Shown piece after piece: positions 1 to 8,370 of a stretch of 64,000 nucleotides of DNA. Numbering within the stretch: position 1 is the first letter of the stretch; each line of letters starts with the position of its first letter. Source of the DNA: Bacillota bacterium (GTDB lineage Bacteria > Bacillota > Clostridia > Acetivibrionales > Acetivibrionaceae); assembly GCA_023398495.1 (NCBI GenBank), contig JAEWSG010000117.1, forward strand, positions 75,541 to 139,540. Direction: 5' to 3'. The position numbers were made by a program, and so were the translations under genes. The notes beneath the pieces are model-generated. The model was given only the letters and a program-made list of their open reading frames with translations, was not told the DNA's origin and ran no database searches.

Positions 1-752
1 TCAGGATGACTAATTATAGAACGGTCTTTAATCTTAATAGCTGGTCCGTTGCCACACTTTACTTCCATAAGGTTTGATTCGGGAGTATCACCAGTAGCTG
101 TCACATCCACCGCAATTGCGATATCCGGTTTAAGCTGATATGCGGCAGTCTTTGCACCTCTTAAGCCTAATTCTTCCTGTACTGTAAATACAAAGTAAAT
201 CTCATTATCGGTCTCAGGCAATTCCTTTATTGCTTTTATTAGTACAGCACAACCACTCCTGTTATCTACGGCCTTTGAAATTAACATATCCCCCTGTTTT
301 ACAGCATCACCAACAAAGCATGCAACATCTCCGATTCTGACAAATTTCTCTGCTTCCTTCCGGTCCTTTGCACCAATATCAATATACATCTTTGAAAGTT
401 TAAGACTTTTCATATCTTCAAGTTTATCCTCGTAAAATACAGCTCCTTTTGTTCCGTTTTTAAATTTTACCATCTGGCCTATAGACACAAATTGAGAAAC
501 CCCTCCCATATTTGAAAACCTTATAAAACCGTTTTCATCAATATATGTAGCCATAACACCTATTTCGTCCATATGTGCGGCAAGCATTATTTTTTTTCCT
601 TTTCCCCTTTTTACCGCAATAAGATTACCAAGTGTATCCACATTTATTTCCTTAACATCATTTTTGATTTCGTTTATAATAGTCTCTCTTATTCCTTCTT
701 CATTTCCGGAAACACCAAAAGAGTCAGTCAACTTTTTTATCAAATCAAACAT
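1..752 (-). CDS. M42 family metallo-aminopeptidase, 3' end cut by window edge
   Basis: This is the N-terminal 250 residues of an M42 (glutamyl aminopeptidase / endoglucanase-M-like) dinuclear metallopeptidase; the stop codon lies outside the window. It opens with the family's N-terminal GVSGNEEG segment. The metal-site motif AAHMDE (His60, Asp62) is present, as are the bridging-Asp motif KAVDNRSG, the QEELGLRGAKTAAY motif with the catalytic and metal Glu, and an IAVDVTATGD metal-Asp motif. The last visible residues are near DRSIISHP. A strong ribosome site (AGGAGG) stands before the ATG. It is the last of three tandem M42 genes on this strand (18 bp after the next one), so it is probably co-transcribed with them. 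The family trims peptides in the cytosol as large oligomers. Substrate preference cannot be read from the sequence. Confidence 0.9.
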   Translation of the reverse strand, partial: MFDLIKKLTDSFGVSGNEEGIRETIINEIKNDVKEINVDTLGNLIAVKRGKGKKIMLAAHMDEIGVMATYIDENGFIRFSNMGGVSQFVSIGQMVKFKNGTKGAVFYEDKLEDMKSLKLSKMYIDIGAKDRKEAEKFVRIGDVACFVGDAVKQGDMLISKAVDNRSGCAVLIKAIKELPETDNEIYFVFTVQEELGLRGAKTAAYQLKPDIAIAVDVTATGDTPESNLMEVKCGNGPAIKIKDRSIISHP

Positions 753-769
753 AAACCATTCCTCCTGTT

Positions 770-1813
770 TTATCTACTTATAAAATTTTCAAGCACTTGT
801 TGATTTTTCCCAAGGTCTTCTAGCACTGCAATTACAATATCTTTACAGCTGTTAAAATCTTTATTACTCATAACAGATACAGGTGAATGTATATACCTGC
901 ACGGAACCGATATAGAGGCAGTCACAACTCCTGCCTTACTAGTCTGTATTTTCCCAGCGTCATTGCCTCCAGAATTAGTCTGCTTGAACTGAACAGGTAT
1001 CTGGTTTTTCTTCGCAATATCGTAAATATAATTAACAAACCCTTTGTTCGGGTACGATGTACGATCCATTATTGTAAGAGCGGCTCCCTGACCAAGAATT
1101 GTAGAATACTCATATTTTTCTACTCCCGGTACGTCTGAACAAGTAGTCCCTTCCACCACTAATGCAATATCAGGATTAACAGTATATGCTGCCACCTCTG
1201 AACCCCTTAGCCCAACCTCCTCCTGTACGGTAAAACAAGCATACAAGTCAAATTCATTGCTTTTCTTCAGTGCTTCAATCAATATGGCACAACCGACCCT
1301 GTCATCGAGAGCTTTTGCTTTTATAAGACCTTCTCCGAATTCAGTATACGGACTATAAAACGCTACGTAATCCCCTATTGAAACCATCTTTTCGGCTTCA
1401 TCCTTCTTGTCGGTACCAATATCTATATACAGCTTTTTCAATTTTATATTCGTACTTCTTTCATCTCTTTCCTGCATGTGTATTGGCTTTGAACCAATTA
1501 CTCCCGGGATATTTTTATCTCCAACCAGTACCCTTTTTCCAGGTAATATTCTTTCGTCAATTCCTCCCACGGTAGTAAACTTAAGTACGCCATTCTCACC
1601 AAATCCGGTAATCATAAAACCCACTTCATCCATATGAGCGGATAACATTACCTTGTATCTGCTGTTTTTTCCCTTTTTTAATCCAATTATGTTACCCATT
1701 GAATCAACACTAATCTCATCAGCCAATTCTTCGATTTGTTTTTTTATATAATCTCTTACTCCGTCCTCATTACCCGAAACCCCATTTATTTCAGTAAGTT
1801 CTTTTATATACAC
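770..1813 (-). CDS. M42 family metallo-aminopeptidase
   Basis: A complete 347-residue M42 aminopeptidase. Metal and catalytic residues are visible in order: His60 and Asp62 in SAHMDEVG, bridging Asp170 in ALDDRVG, Glu198-Glu199 in QEEVGLRG, Glu221 in VVEGTTCSD, and His309 near the C-terminus. The fourth ligand is Glu here but Asp in the next paralogue; both occur in the family, so metal preference or specificity may differ. The start is a GTG with GGAGG seven bases upstream. It is the middle gene of three and removes N-terminal residues from peptides in the cytoplasm. Confidence 0.92.
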   Translation of the reverse strand: MYIKELTEINGVSGNEDGVRDYIKKQIEELADEISVDSMGNIIGLKKGKNSRYKVMLSAHMDEVGFMITGFGENGVLKFTTVGGIDERILPGKRVLVGDKNIPGVIGSKPIHMQERDERSTNIKLKKLYIDIGTDKKDEAEKMVSIGDYVAFYSPYTEFGEGLIKAKALDDRVGCAILIEALKKSNEFDLYACFTVQEEVGLRGSEVAAYTVNPDIALVVEGTTCSDVPGVEKYEYSTILGQGAALTIMDRTSYPNKGFVNYIYDIAKKNQIPVQFKQTNSGGNDAGKIQTSKAGVVTASISVPCRYIHSPVSVMSNKDFNSCKDIVIAVLEDLGKNQQVLENFISR

Positions 1814-1869
1814 CTTGCTTCCTCCATTCCAACAATTAATAAACCCAGGTATTGCTTACAGCAATTCTA

Positions 1870-2895
1870 TTACAAAATACCCTCCGAAACAAACCTTGAA
1901 ATCAGTTTTCCGGCATTCTTGATATCATTAATATTTATTGTCTCAATTGTCGTATGCATGTACTTTAAAGGCACAGACACCAGCAAGGTAGGAATTCCAT
2001 TTCTTGAAACTTGCGTTGCCCAGGCTTCTGTCCCTGTATTCCCCGGTTCTACATCAATCTGGTGAGGTATATTTTCTTCCTTTGCGAGGTCAATTATTTT
2101 TTTTGTATTTAACCTGTGTAGATTAGGTCCAATTGCAATTGCCGGTCCCTTACCTAAAGGATATGTTTCATCTTTTGGTGCATCCGGTATGTCTCCATGA
2201 CACGCATCAACAACAATTGCAAGATCAGGACTTATATTATAAGCGGCTATCTTCGCACCACTGAGCCCCAATTCTTCCTGTGAAGTAGCAACAAATACCA
2301 CATCATCATGGTGTTTAAGTTTAAGGAGCTGTTCCATAATATCAAGCAGTACAGCCACTCCTGCCCTGTTATCAAGGCATTTTGAACTTAGTTTGTTACC
2401 CTTCAACTCAAAAGGATATGTTTTTAGTGTTATAATATCCCCTATTGAAACGAATTTTGATATACTCTCCTTATTAAAGCCTGTATCAATGTATAAATCA
2501 TCCATTTTAACTGCCTTTTTTGCCTCCTCCGGCTTTAAAAGATGAGGCGGCTTAGCTCCAACAACTCCATAAATTTCTTTTCTTCCATGTAGAACAACCT
2601 CTTGTGCAAGAAGTATCTTACTGTCTACCCCTCCAATATTGGTAAACTTTACAAAGCCGTTTTCATCAATGCTTTTAACCATCAAGCCAATCTCATCATG
2701 GTGAGCCATAATCATAATCTTTTTTCCAGCTTCACCAGAGCCCTTTTTATATCCAATGACATTATAAAACTTATCTATCTCAACATTATTACAGTGTTTC
2801 CTAAAAAACCCCGCAATATAGTCAGATATCCCTTCTTCTCTGCCCGATACCCCGGTAAAAGAGCTAAGATCTTTTAAAACTCCTATGTAGTCCAT
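1870..2895 (-). CDS. M42 family metallo-aminopeptidase
   Basis: A complete 341-residue M42 enzyme, first gene of the three-gene tandem set. Ligands are recognisable: His65/Asp67 in AHHDEIG, Asp175 in CLDNRAG, Glu207-Glu208 in SQEELGLSG, Asp230 in VVDACHGD, and His314 in KYMHTT. The ATG start has a GAGGTG ribosome site. The three genes are clearly diverged from one another, so this is an old duplication. They probably supply overlapping peptidase specificities for amino-acid recycling. An R1 repeat lies about 40 bp upstream, between the start codon and the rest of the intergenic region. Confidence 0.92.
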   Translation of the reverse strand: MDYIGVLKDLSSFTGVSGREEGISDYIAGFFRKHCNNVEIDKFYNVIGYKKGSGEAGKKIMIMAHHDEIGLMVKSIDENGFVKFTNIGGVDSKILLAQEVVLHGRKEIYGVVGAKPPHLLKPEEAKKAVKMDDLYIDTGFNKESISKFVSIGDIITLKTYPFELKGNKLSSKCLDNRAGVAVLLDIMEQLLKLKHHDDVVFVATSQEELGLSGAKIAAYNISPDLAIVVDACHGDIPDAPKDETYPLGKGPAIAIGPNLHRLNTKKIIDLAKEENIPHQIDVEPGNTGTEAWATQVSRNGIPTLLVSVPLKYMHTTIETININDIKNAGKLISRFVSEGIL

Positions 2896-2936
2896 TTTTC
2901 ACCTCATAAACTATGACTTTTTTGTACTTACTTAAT

Positions 2937-3036
2937 CATGATTAAATATAAGTTCCTGCTTTGGATAATGAAAAAATCCGAGTTAATGCTAATTGCTATG
3001 TTAAGCAAATAAAAAGATATTTTTTCATTATCCCTT
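2937..3036. repeat. R1 interspersed palindromic repeat, copy a
   Basis: A copy of a roughly 100-bp repeat also found near 5123, 47902, 55268 and 55373. It starts with a conserved ATAAGTTCCTGC-like segment, then GGATAATGAAAAAA. It ends with the inverted complement TTTTTTCATTATCC after about 50 bp, so the transcript could form a long AT-rich hairpin. It lies in the 430-bp gap between the M42 genes and the tRNA cluster. The rest of the gap is AT-rich with nothing recognisable apart from the tRNA promoter. Confidence 0.75.
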
Positions 3037-3273
3037 AGTATTGTTCAAAAAACATATTTTTTAGTAAACTTTTTTTAAGCTTTAAAACAGATTACTTCAT
3101 TGTCAATTATATAATAAGTGTATACTGATATGCAAATATTGGCTTTGGAATTGTATATAATCCCTAAAGCATGCTTATATTTAAAAATTCCCATTTTTCA
3201 TTGAAGAATTTGGTGGATTTTACTTTTGCAATTAAAGGCTTAAAATTTATTTAATTATTCTTTAAAAATACTC

Positions 3274-3302
3274 TTGACTAAATATGACTTTTCATTTATA
3301 CT
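3274..3302 (+). promoter_or_regulatory. Sigma-A promoter of the tRNA cluster
   Basis: TTGACT, then exactly 17 bp, then TATACT; the -10 ends 20 bp before the first tRNA base. This is a near-consensus housekeeping promoter. Confidence 0.8.
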
Positions 3303-3322
3303 ATCACTTGTCGTCTTTGCAA

Positions 3323-3399
3323 GGGCCTTTAGCTCAGTTGGTTAGAGCAACCGGCTCATAACCGGTTGGTCCGGGGTTCGAGTCCCTGAAGGCCCACCA
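3323..3399 (+). tRNA. tRNA-Met (CAT), possibly tRNA-Ile(CAT)
   Basis: A 77-nt cloverleaf with a GGGCCTT/AAGGCCC acceptor stem, a D-arm AGCTCAGTTGGTTAGAGC, anticodon loop CTCATAA (anticodon CAT), T-loop GGTTCGAGTCC and an encoded CCA. The fully paired acceptor stem excludes initiator tRNA. CAT is also the gene-encoded anticodon of tRNA-Ile2, whose C34 is modified to lysidine, and the sequence alone does not separate that from elongator Met. Confidence 0.9.
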
Positions 3400-3415
3400 A
3401 AGCAACTTGTAAGAC

Positions 3416-3491
<76 letters not shown>

Positions 3492-3500
3492 ATTTAATAC

Positions 3501-3585
3501 GGGAGGGTTCCCGAGTGGCCAAAGGGGGCAGACTGTAAATCTGTTGTCTCTGACTTCGATGGTTCGAATCCATCTCCTCCCACCA
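3501..3585 (+). tRNA. tRNA-Tyr (GTA)
   Basis: An 85-nt class II tRNA with a long variable arm. Anticodon loop CTGTAAA (GTA), acceptor GGGAGGG with a closing G-U pair, encoded CCA. Last tRNA of the cluster, directly followed by a terminator hairpin. Confidence 0.95.
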
Positions 3586-3619
3586 AAAAAAGATAGACTT
3601 TCAAAGTCTATCTTTTTTT
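3586..3619. terminator. Bidirectional Rho-independent terminator between tRNA-Tyr and murD
   Basis: The stem AAAGATAGACTTT / AAAGTCTATCTTT has a one-base loop, with an A-run on the left and a T-run on the right. It can stop both the tRNA transcript and the convergent murD transcript. Confidence 0.85.
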
Positions 3620-3645
3620 ATTTAAACCTTAATTCCAAGGTACGC

Positions 3646-5040
3646 CTAAAGGTCATTTACAAATTCCTTAAACTGCTTTCCTCTTTCCTCAAAGTTTTTA
3701 AACATGTCAAAACTTGCACTTGCTGGCGACAAAGTTATTATATCCCCCGACTTTGCAAATTTATATGACTTTTCAACTGCCTCTTTCATAGTATTACACT
3801 TAATAATGGTTACATCCTTTCCATTCCCCGTTTTTTGGGCTTCATCCAATAACGCTTTTTCAATTTTAGGAGCAGTTTGACCTATAAGCACAAGGCATTT
3901 TACTTTGTTTGCAATGACTTCACCCATTACATCGTAAGGTATCTTTTTGTCATAGCCTCCTGCGATAAGGATAACCTTTTGTTTGAAAGAGTTTAGACCT
4001 GCAATTGTTCTTGAAGGGCTGCTGGCAATAGAATCGTTATAAAATTTAATTCCATCGAGTTCCCTTACAAGTTCTATTCTGTGCTCGACCCCTTTGAAAG
4101 TAGTAGCTACTCTTTTTATTATATCAACACCTACGTAATCAATTACAGCGGCTATAGCAGCCAGATAGTTCTCAATATTATGTACTCCGGGAATAACTAT
4201 ATCAGAAATATTTACAATTTCTCTTACACCATTTCCATCACTATATACAAGCATTTCCCCGTTGATTGTTGCTCCAGAATCAATCTTGTTTACTCTGCTG
4301 AAATACACAACATTGCCTTCTGTTTCCTTAGAAAACTCGCGTGTTATATCATTATCAAAATTCAAAATCACTTTATCTCCCGGTAATTGGTGCAAGAATA
4401 TATTTTTCTTGGCTTCAACGTACTCCTCCATTGATTTGTGCATATCCAGATGATTTGGAGCAAGATTTGTTACAACAGCAACCTTAGGACTTAAGGTCAT
4501 AGTATGAAGTTGGAAGCTACTAAGCTCCAATATCACCTTGTCAGTTTCGTTTATCTCATCAATTCTGTCTAGCAAGGGTGTCCCAATATTCCCACCAAGC
4601 CAGCAACTGTAGCCCTGCTCTTTGAGCATATTATATATCAGAGTTGTAGTAGTTGTCTTACCGTCACTACCGGTTACTGCAAATATTTGTGCCGGGCACA
4701 ACTCAAAAAAGACTTCCATTTCTGAAGTTATTTGTGCTCCTCTTCTTTGTGCTTCCAATATTTCAGGTACGTCAAATCTCATACCAGGAGTTTTAAAAAC
4801 CACATCAAATCCTTTTAAATTCTTTAAGTAATCTTCACCAATACTATACTTTATGTCCAATCCACAAAAATCATCAAATACTTCTTTAAGTTTACCTTCA
4901 TCTGATTTATCAAATGCTGTAACATCAACTCCAATACCAGCCAAATATTTGATCAACGGTATATGGCTGACACCAATACCTAGGACAGCTACCTTTTTCT
5001 CTTTTATGCTTTCTTTAAATTCAATCAACTTTCTATTCAA
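3646..5040 (-). CDS. murD: UDP-N-acetylmuramoylalanine--D-glutamate ligase MurD
   Basis: A cytosolic Mur ligase that adds D-Glu to UDP-MurNAc-L-Ala with ATP in peptidoglycan precursor synthesis. The 464 residues match the family length. It shows an N-terminal Rossmann-like UDP-binding domain (GIGVSHIPLI), the ATP loop TGSDGKTTTT at residues 123-132, the ELSSFQLH segment, and the Mur C-terminal region with YNDSIASSPSRT and a terminal LSPASASFDMF motif. The start is TTG with AGGAGG seven bases upstream. It stands alone rather than in a dcw cluster: the neighbours are tRNAs and a nucleotidyltransferase on either side of repeats, so it probably has its own promoter. Confidence 0.95.
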   Translation of the reverse strand: MNRKLIEFKESIKEKKVAVLGIGVSHIPLIKYLAGIGVDVTAFDKSDEGKLKEVFDDFCGLDIKYSIGEDYLKNLKGFDVVFKTPGMRFDVPEILEAQRRGAQITSEMEVFFELCPAQIFAVTGSDGKTTTTTLIYNMLKEQGYSCWLGGNIGTPLLDRIDEINETDKVILELSSFQLHTMTLSPKVAVVTNLAPNHLDMHKSMEEYVEAKKNIFLHQLPGDKVILNFDNDITREFSKETEGNVVYFSRVNKIDSGATINGEMLVYSDGNGVREIVNISDIVIPGVHNIENYLAAIAAVIDYVGVDIIKRVATTFKGVEHRIELVRELDGIKFYNDSIASSPSRTIAGLNSFKQKVILIAGGYDKKIPYDVMGEVIANKVKCLVLIGQTAPKIEKALLDEAQKTGNGKDVTIIKCNTMKEAVEKSYKFAKSGDIITLSPASASFDMFKNFEERGKQFKEFVNDL

Positions 5041-5122
5041 AGCAGTTTCCTCCTAATTTTTATCTTCTGTATTATTATATGGCAAAAAAAAATTATAAGA
5101 GAATATAATTTTTCTGATACGG

Positions 5123-5222
5123 TACGTCTAAAATATAAGTTCCTGCTCTGGATAAAGAAAAAACTTGATTTGATAATGTTTTCAAAATAAAAGAATTAAG
5201 TGTTGTTTTTTCATTATCCCTA
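5123..5222. repeat. R1 palindromic repeat, copy b
   Basis: The same layout as copy a: ATAAGTTCCTGCTCT, GGATAAAGAAAAAA, about 40 bp, then TTTTTTCATTATCCC. It sits about 80 bp upstream of murD and is followed 24 bp later by an R2 half element. Confidence 0.75.
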
Positions 5223-5245
5223 CACAATTCATAATGTATTCATTT

Positions 5246-5297
5246 GTGCATTTTGCATAATTCATTTCTAGAAATGAATTATGTTCAAAAGCACTAA
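5246..5297. repeat. R2 repeat, half element (hairpin 1 only)
   Basis: An R2 copy in reverse orientation keeping only the first hairpin: GTGCATTTTG, the perfect palindrome AATTCATTTCTAGAAATGAATT, then AAAAGCACTA. It is nearly identical to the element at 39557. Confidence 0.75.
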
Positions 5298-5366
5298 CTA
5301 TTAATATTGAATATAGCCTATATTATGAATTTCTATACTATAACACATATTGCAGTTGTTGTTGCA

Positions 5367-5921
5367 TCAATATGCACTTCTTCTTCTCTTTTGGTATCTG
5401 ACCTGCAAGAGTGTTCTATCCCACTTGCGTTCCCACTTTTCAGAGCCCATTTGTCTGGAAAAATCAACGCATTGCTCTAAAAATACTTCTTCACTCTTTC
5501 TATTGTTATTAATATTTGTCAAACGTTCTTTAATAGACATAAATGTACCTTTCCTGTCGTACAAAGGTATATTATCCCTGCAAATCATATACAAAAAAGT
5601 CCCAACCAGCTTGTCTCTATAAAGAATTTCTTCAAAAATTTCCGATGTATACAATAAGGTTTTTACATTCATACATTTCTGTATCAAAAGTTCATACTTT
5701 AACGTGTCATTTAGTAATATAAATTTCTCCAGTGCTGTATTTTCTTCAACAAGAATCAAAAATTCATAGTCACTCTGTGAACTATAATCCCCTCTAGCCC
5801 TTGATCCATAAAGCACTATACTGATAATTCCAACTCCAACCTGTTCTGAACATCTCTCAAAAATATCTATGACACGATTTAAAACCCTGTCATTAGCAAG
5901 GCTCACCATTCTCAACTTCAT
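5367..5921 (-). CDS. Minimal nucleotidyltransferase-like protein (pol-beta fold)
   Basis: 184 residues. The nucleotidyltransferase motif lies around residue 38: VLYGSRARGDYSSQSDYEFLI. The family hallmark is GS...G...SDxD; here the second metal Asp is Glu (SDYEF), which may weaken or alter catalysis. The C-terminal part has no motif I recognise. It resembles MNT/KNT-type proteins, which often act as AMP-transferring antitoxins with HEPN partners, but no HEPN gene is adjacent. The start is uncertain: GGGAGGG lies one base before the first ATG, so the TTG at codon 3 or ATG at codon 5 may be used. It is isolated between the R2/R1 repeats and an R3 repeat. Confidence 0.7.
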   Translation of the reverse strand: MKLRMVSLANDRVLNRVIDIFERCSEQVGVGIISIVLYGSRARGDYSSQSDYEFLILVEENTALEKFILLNDTLKYELLIQKCMNVKTLLYTSEIFEEILYRDKLVGTFLYMICRDNIPLYDRKGTFMSIKERLTNINNNRKSEEVFLEQCVDFSRQMGSEKWERKWDRTLLQVRYQKRRRSAY

Positions 5922-5969
5922 ACCCTCCCCAATTTATATTTTTGCCCATGTTCTCTCTCTAAAATTACT

Positions 5970-6078
5970 CTAGTGCTTTTTAACATTACTAATTTCTAGT
6001 CTTTTATAATGTTAAAAATGCACTTCATCTGTTTGTGCCTCGCACTCTCTAGAAATTAATTCTGTTACGAGGCACTAG
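5970..6078. repeat. R3 two-hairpin repeat, copy a
   Basis: A complete 109-bp R3 element. TAGTGCTTTTTAACATTA pairs with TAATGTTAAAAATGCAC (hairpin 1). After a short spacer (TTCATCTGTTT), GTGCCTCG pairs with CGAGGCAC (hairpin 2), and the element ends in TAG. Other copies are near 12636, 17777 and 38012, with a degenerate one at 39003. Confidence 0.8.
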
Positions 6079-6208
6079 CCTTTCTATTTGAACCTTTAAA
6101 ATGGAACTTTTATACTTATAACGGTTAAATATTAACATATTTTTTTTAAAATTCCTAGTAAATTTAATAAGAATTTAATAAAAAATTAAAAAATATATAT
6201 TTTACCAC

Positions 6209-6237
6209 TTGAAATATGTGAGATTTTCTAGTAAAAT
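6209..6237 (+). promoter_or_regulatory. Promoter of tRNA-Leu
   Basis: TTGAAA, 17 bp, TAAAAT; the -10 ends 19 bp before the tRNA. Confidence 0.7.
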
Positions 6238-6255
6238 AATCTAGTCAAAAAATAT

Positions 6256-6342
6256 GCGAGGGTGGCGGAACTGGCAGACGCGCTAGATTCAGGTTCTAGT
6301 GATCGCAAGGTTGTGAGGGTTCAAATCCCTTCTCTCGCACCA
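6256..6342 (+). tRNA. tRNA-Leu (CAG)
   Basis: An 87-nt class II tRNA with acceptor GCGAGGG/CTCTCGC, anticodon loop TTCAGGT (anticodon CAG), a long variable arm (GATCGCAAGGTTGTG) and an encoded CCA. It is a single-gene unit with its own promoter and terminator. Confidence 0.95.
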
Positions 6343-6391
6343 AAAACAATCTGCTTTTGATTAAGCTTTATCAAAAGCAGATTGTTTTTTA
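6343..6391. terminator. Bidirectional terminator after tRNA-Leu
   Basis: AACAATCTGCTTTTGAT pairs perfectly with ATCAAAAGCAGATTGTT around an 8-nt loop and is followed by T6. The A-run on the other side lets it also serve the convergent amidase gene. Confidence 0.85.
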
Positions 6392-6435
6392 TCCGCAAGT
6401 TATCTCCAATAACCGATTGCTTCATTTTATTATAG

Positions 6436-7188
6436 CTAATTTTCCTTTAATTTTTTATATAAATTTATGGCTACTGCACAAACAAACCATATTGTAGAAG
6501 TTTCCTCTGCCTTACCTATCCATTCTTTATTATTTATAAGGCCTAACCCAAAAGCCTCCTCAACAATTTTTTGCTTCCAGTTCAATTCACTCTCCCCCTT
6601 ACCCGGTACTCCAAAGAATTCAGAAATTACTTTAGCCTGTGCCTTGGCAATAGCAGCCCTCATTGCAGGATCTTTTAACAATGCCTCATCTTCTTCATTA
6701 TCATGAAAAGCATTCTCTATCAAAAGAACATGCGGTACTCCTCCATCCTGAGCTGAATCAATCACTCCATAAAAGTCTTCTCCCTCATATTTGTTGCTTT
6801 CACGCTTTTTAGCTCCGCGGTCTATCGTTCCAATAGCTTCGGCTATAGCCTTTGACATTTTTGCTGCAAGAGCATCATCATTCAAATCTACACTGCTATA
6901 AACCTCCGTACCTCTAATTGTTGTATTCTTAGCTAATCCGGAGGCATTTGTGTGTTGAGATATAAACATATCTGCCCCCCAGGAGGCAGCCATTTGTCCA
7001 CGTGCTCTTACGCCTACGGAAACATCGGTTTCCCTTGTGAGTTTTACTTCAAATCCACCTGTAGCAAGCAATTCATCCCTAATCCTAAGTGATATATCCA
7101 AAACACCGTCAGCCTCAACGTACCCTGTAGGTCCCTTATTTGCCCTATCTTTTCCACCGTGGCCTGGATCAATCATAACCTTATACAT
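6436..7188 (-). CDS. N-acetylmuramoyl-L-alanine amidase (Amidase_3 family)
   Basis: A Zn amidase that cuts between MurNAc and the stem peptide. The Amidase_3 domain covers about residues 1-195: IDPGHGG (Zn His), an EADGVLDISL segment with the Zn Glu, SQHTNAS (Zn His), and LIENAFHDNEED with the catalytic Glu. The C-terminal 55 residues (NWKQKIVEEAFGLGLI...) form a small helical add-on. There is no signal peptide, so it is either released by mother-cell lysis or prophage-type holin, or exported non-classically, as with CwlC-type mother-cell amidases. The ATG has GGTGAG upstream. It is a monocistronic unit. Confidence 0.88.
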   Translation of the reverse strand: MYKVMIDPGHGGKDRANKGPTGYVEADGVLDISLRIRDELLATGGFEVKLTRETDVSVGVRARGQMAASWGADMFISQHTNASGLAKNTTIRGTEVYSSVDLNDDALAAKMSKAIAEAIGTIDRGAKKRESNKYEGEDFYGVIDSAQDGGVPHVLLIENAFHDNEEDEALLKDPAMRAAIAKAQAKVISEFFGVPGKGESELNWKQKIVEEAFGLGLINNKEWIGKAEETSTIWFVCAVAINLYKKLKEN

Positions 7189-7371
7189 TAATAACTCACC
7201 ACCCTAAACCATTCCTTTTTTATACATTCCCAGCCGATATAATATATAAACATTTAATTGAAAAGATTATTAATATTAACATTATTATTTCTTATATCCC
7301 ATTTTTACACACGTTGCATGTTAATCTTCACATTAACATAAAATTATATATATTGAGACATGGTTTTTTAT

Positions 7372-7412
7372 TATTAAAAAACCCGCAAATCCAATAAGAT
7401 TTTCTACGGGTT
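7372..7412 (-). terminator. Terminator of mntP
   Basis: On the minus strand, AACCCGTAGAAAATC / GGATTTGCGGGTT is followed by T6. It lies 77 bp beyond the mntP stop. Confidence 0.8.
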
Positions 7413-7488
7413 ATAATGTAATTAAAATTCCTAAAACACTCTGTTCTTAAATTGAAACAGTACTAAAAACTTAGAAATTTCAGCTTTA

Positions 7489-8046
7489 TCACAAAACGTG
7501 CTCAAGTAAAATTTTCGAGCCTATGCCTATCAGAATTAAGCCTCCGAATATATCTATGTATTTTTTAAATTTTGTGTTGCATCCAATCATTTTTCCTAAG
7601 AATACACCAAAAAACGATAGTATAAAAGTTATAAGGCCAATCATGACTGCCGGTAAGATTATATCCATTTTAAGTGCTGAAAAGCTAATGCCTACTGCAA
7701 GAGCATCTATACTCGTAGCAATTGCCAAAGTAATGAGAACTTTGTAACTTGTAAGTGCAATGCACTCATTTGATTCTTCGATAGCTTCCCATATCATTTT
7801 AGATCCTATAATTCCTAGCAATCCAAAAGCAACCCAATGATCTATATTTTCAATCCATGCCCTGAATGTACAGCCTGCCAACCAACCAATTGCCGTCATA
7901 CCGCCTTGAAAAAGTCCAAATGCAACTCCTGCATTAAGCGCATTGCGTGATGTGTTTTTTGCACCTGCAAGCCCGCACGAAATGGAAACCGCAAAAGCAT
8001 CCATAGCTAAGCCTATAGCTGTTAATATTATAGTTATTAAGTCCAA
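7489..8046 (-). CDS. mntP: Manganese efflux pump MntP
   Basis: A 185-residue membrane protein with six predicted segments in two repeated halves. Conserved acidic residues in GLAMDAFAVSISCGLA (first half) and ATSIDALAVGISFSAL (second half) are the signature of the MntP (DUF204) Mn2+ exporter. The start is TTG behind a strong GGAGGGG site. I looked for the manganese-sensing yybP-ykoY riboswitch that often precedes mntP and saw none; upstream there is only an R5 repeat. It is a single-gene unit with its own terminator. Confidence 0.92.
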   Translation of the reverse strand: MDLITIILTAIGLAMDAFAVSISCGLAGAKNTSRNALNAGVAFGLFQGGMTAIGWLAGCTFRAWIENIDHWVAFGLLGIIGSKMIWEAIEESNECIALTSYKVLITLAIATSIDALAVGISFSALKMDIILPAVMIGLITFILSFFGVFLGKMIGCNTKFKKYIDIFGGLILIGIGSKILLEHVL

Positions 8047-8093
8047 TTTCTCCCCTCCATTTCAAGAATAGGCTGCCTAAATCCACTTTAGTA

Positions 8094-8199
8094 ATATAGA
8101 TAACGTACATTAAAGTTAAATCTACATTGCACCCAAACGTTATCTAATTTAGATGAAAAACGTCCTTTAATTTTAGTTTTAAAGTTTTTCATCTATAGC
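8094..8199. repeat. R5 two-hairpin repeat, copy a
   Basis: AGATAACG ... CGTTATCT (hairpin 1) is followed directly by AGATGAAAAAC ... GTTTTTCATCT (hairpin 2). A second copy, well conserved along its whole length, is at 35188. The remainder of the gap up to the FAD gene is AT-rich, with only an R4-like scrap near 8262. Confidence 0.75.
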
Positions 8200-8370
8200 A
8201 TATGCATTTTATAATATAATTAGAAAAACAGCAACCAATTTATATTATTTTTATTTTAACCTTGTAAAATCCTTTTCACGATTTATACAAATGGAATAAT
8301 TACTTCTATTAAGTAAAAAATATAAAGTAAATTTTATATTCGTATTCTATTTTAAAGGAGAAAGCTATAG

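Noticed and set aside
8047..8370. Searched for a yybP-ykoY (manganese) riboswitch upstream of mntP
   Set aside because: None of the conserved loop motifs is present; the gap is taken up by an R5 repeat and AT-rich sequence.
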